5,514 bases of DNA from Bifidobacteriaceae bacterium (GTDB lineage Bacteria; Actinomycetota; Actinomycetes; Actinomycetales; WQXJ01), in assembly GCA_031268115.1 (NCBI GenBank), contig JAIRXV010000501.1, forward strand, positions 1 through 5,514, in the 5' to 3' direction. Numbering within the stretch: the first letter of the stretch is position 1; every line of letters begins with the position of its first letter. The notes under the pieces were generated by a model. It was not told the origin of the DNA, did not search any database, and saw only the letters and a list, made by a program, of their open reading frames with translations. A program made the position numbers and the translations under genes. Positions 4,674-5,514 of the stretch are shown piece by piece.

Positions 4674-5167
4674 CCCAGGTGGGCACTTTGTCCGCCGCGG
4701 CGCCGGGCTCGCCCGTGACTGGAGCGGTCATGGCGGGGGTTGGCGCGCGAACAATCGGTGCGATGCTCCCGCCGGATACCTTGGAATCGGGCGTGAAAAG
4801 CCCGAGGACTCCTGGCGAAATGCAAAAGAAAGCAAAACAACGCGCGGACAGGTTATCAAGCGCGCAATTCAATGCCGCTGCGGGAGTGGTCCGCCGGCTC
4901 GCCCTTTGCGTGGGCTGGTCGTACGTGGGTTCCTGTCCGCCCGTTGCTTATGAGGGTTCCTTTCTATCATAAGTTCCGCTGGTTTCCAAGCGGTCTTCGC
5001 CAAGAGATAGATAGGGATGAACAAGCACAGATCAAATCAATCTACCTTGGAAGTGGGTTTGCCGCAACCCCTCGTGGGGGCTGGCCACGGCGGAAGAGAC
5101 GCCCGTCATCCACAGGCCCAGCACTGCTCGCCAGCGGGGAAGGGCCCCCGTGGAGCACCCTAGACGG
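4674..5167. other. Long intergenic region upstream of ssd
   Basis: About 490 bases between divergent operons with no supported protein gene. Two patches are clearly more A/T-rich than the surroundings: about 4815-4880 and 4940-5050. Visible elements are a hairpin TCGGGC (4787-4792) / GCCCGA (4800-4805), A-tracts at 4824-4827 and 4834-4837 in the repeat GCAAAA, the 7-bp inverted repeat at 4947-4973, a hairpin CCGCTGG / CCAAGCGG (4976-4993), CCCC-TCGT-GGGG (5068-5079) and CGGGG / CCCCG (5135-5150). A 48-codon frame (5017-5163) ends just before ssd but has poor support. I cannot match the region to a known riboswitch or small RNA. Confidence 0.5.
4947..4973. promoter_or_regulatory. 7-bp inverted repeat overlapping a possible ssd promoter
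   Basis: CTTATGA (4947-4953) and TCATAAG (4967-4973) are exact inverted repeats with a 13-nt centre, in an A/T-rich patch of a GC-rich genome. On the plus strand TATCAT (4965-4970) fits a -10 box, with TTGCTT (4944-4949) 15 nt upstream; TATGAT is the match on the minus strand. The layout suits a dimeric repressor site over a promoter, but no regulator is known. Confidence 0.35.
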
Positions 5168-5170
5168 GTG
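5156..5170 (+). promoter_or_regulatory. Hairpin that includes the ssd GTG start
   Basis: CACCC (5156-5160) and GGGTG (5166-5170) form a perfect 5-bp stem with loop TAGAC. The last three bases are the proposed GTG start codon. In the mRNA this could limit initiation at 5168 and favour the in-frame GTG at 5177. Confidence 0.35.
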
Positions 5171-5514
5171 AACCACGTGACCTCAACTCGCCCCGTCTTG
5201 CTGCTGACCCGCGACGACCGTCTGATCGCCTCGGTCGGCGCCCTGGCACAAGACGCCGGCGTCCGTCTGACGGTGGCGGAGTTGCCAGGGGCGATCCCGC
5301 CGCCATCGGCGGTGTTGTGCGGCTATGACATGCCGGTCGCGGTGGCCGGGGAGGCAGCCGAACTCAACGTGCCGGTGGCGGCGGTTGGCTTCGGTCGCAC
5401 ACCCACGGACGATGGCGTCCCACCGGTGGGTCCGCGGTACTCCCTTCCGCAAGAAGCGGCGCTACTAATCGCATTCCTGGAGCGGTCAGCGGGGCGGACC
5501 CGGACAGGGCTGCG
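5168..5514 (+). CDS. Probable septum-site-determining protein Ssd (CpaE-like), N-terminal part
   Basis: The frame is open for 115 codons to the right edge of the window. The sequence begins with VLLLTRDDRLIASV (10-23 from the GTG at 5168), a beta-strand and helix pattern like the degenerate receiver domain at the N-terminus of Ssd/CpaE proteins. Near the right end lies YSLPQEAALLIAFLERSAG (91-109), matching the Leu-Pro-acidic plus helix segment that precedes the ATPase in actinobacterial Ssd. Ssd belongs to the MinD/ParA ATPase superfamily; it affects septum placement and usually lies before tad/flp pilus-type genes. The Walker motifs that would prove this lie beyond the window. Start choices are GTG 5168 (GTGGAG 12 nt upstream) or GTG 5177. 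The identification rests on weak N-terminal similarity plus the neighbourhood. Confidence 0.6.
   Translation, partial: MNHVTSTRPVLLLTRDDRLIASVGALAQDAGVRLTVAELPGAIPPPSAVLCGYDMPVAVAGEAAELNVPVAAVGFGRTPTDDGVPPVGPRYSLPQEAALLIAFLERSAGRTRTGL

Noticed and set aside
4679..4972. 97-codon plus-strand frame in the long intergenic region.
   Set aside because: No ribosome binding site, no recognisable motif and irregular composition. It was not strong enough to list as a gene.
4872..5171. 99-codon plus-strand frame overlapping the ssd start.
   Set aside because: No recognisable motif and no ribosome binding site; it overlaps both the A/T-rich control region and the ssd start.

Overview
The window is chromosomal DNA from a high-GC Gram-positive bacterium (Actinomycetes). 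This rests on the GC-rich coding sequence, a GlxR/Mycobacterium-type Crp, an actinobacterial class A penicillin-binding protein (PBP), and a gene set that in mycobacteria and many other actinomycetes lies in one neighbourhood (ponA2, a DUF4177 protein, crp, nth, an Rv3669-like holin-family membrane protein, an EphE-like hydrolase, and ssd nearby). A Micrococcales-like source is my best guess. Genus cannot be read from the sequence.

Layout from left to right. Bases 1-1030 hold the N-terminal part of a class A PBP on the minus strand, cut by the window edge. It is divergent from a 52-residue DUF4177 protein (1125-1283, plus). That gene converges on crp/glxR (1373-2050, minus). Crp is divergent from nth, endonuclease III (2204-2884, plus), across a 153-bp promoter region. 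After nth there is a run of three inverted repeats and a GC-rich stretch without a convincing gene (2885-3201). Next comes a minus-strand pair: a holin-superfamily membrane protein (4155-4586) followed by an alpha/beta hydrolase (3202-4131). A long intergenic region (4587-5167) separates this pair from a plus-strand gene that runs off the right edge and looks like the N-terminus of the septum-site protein Ssd.

The genes do not form one pathway. They are conserved housekeeping and cell-envelope functions: wall synthesis (PBP), cAMP-responsive regulation (Crp), base-excision repair (Nth), an envelope-associated membrane protein with a hydrolase, and a division/secretion-ATPase-like protein (Ssd). 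The locus looks compacted: several genes that usually lie between these ones in relatives are missing.

I see no clear undescribed system. The points most worth checking are: the hydrolase has Gly where its nucleophile should be; a perfect 10-bp-arm palindrome after nth is flanked by an exact 7-bp direct repeat; the two divergent crp/nth promoters share an 8-mer, and nth is probably leaderless; and the ssd start codon lies inside a small hairpin.
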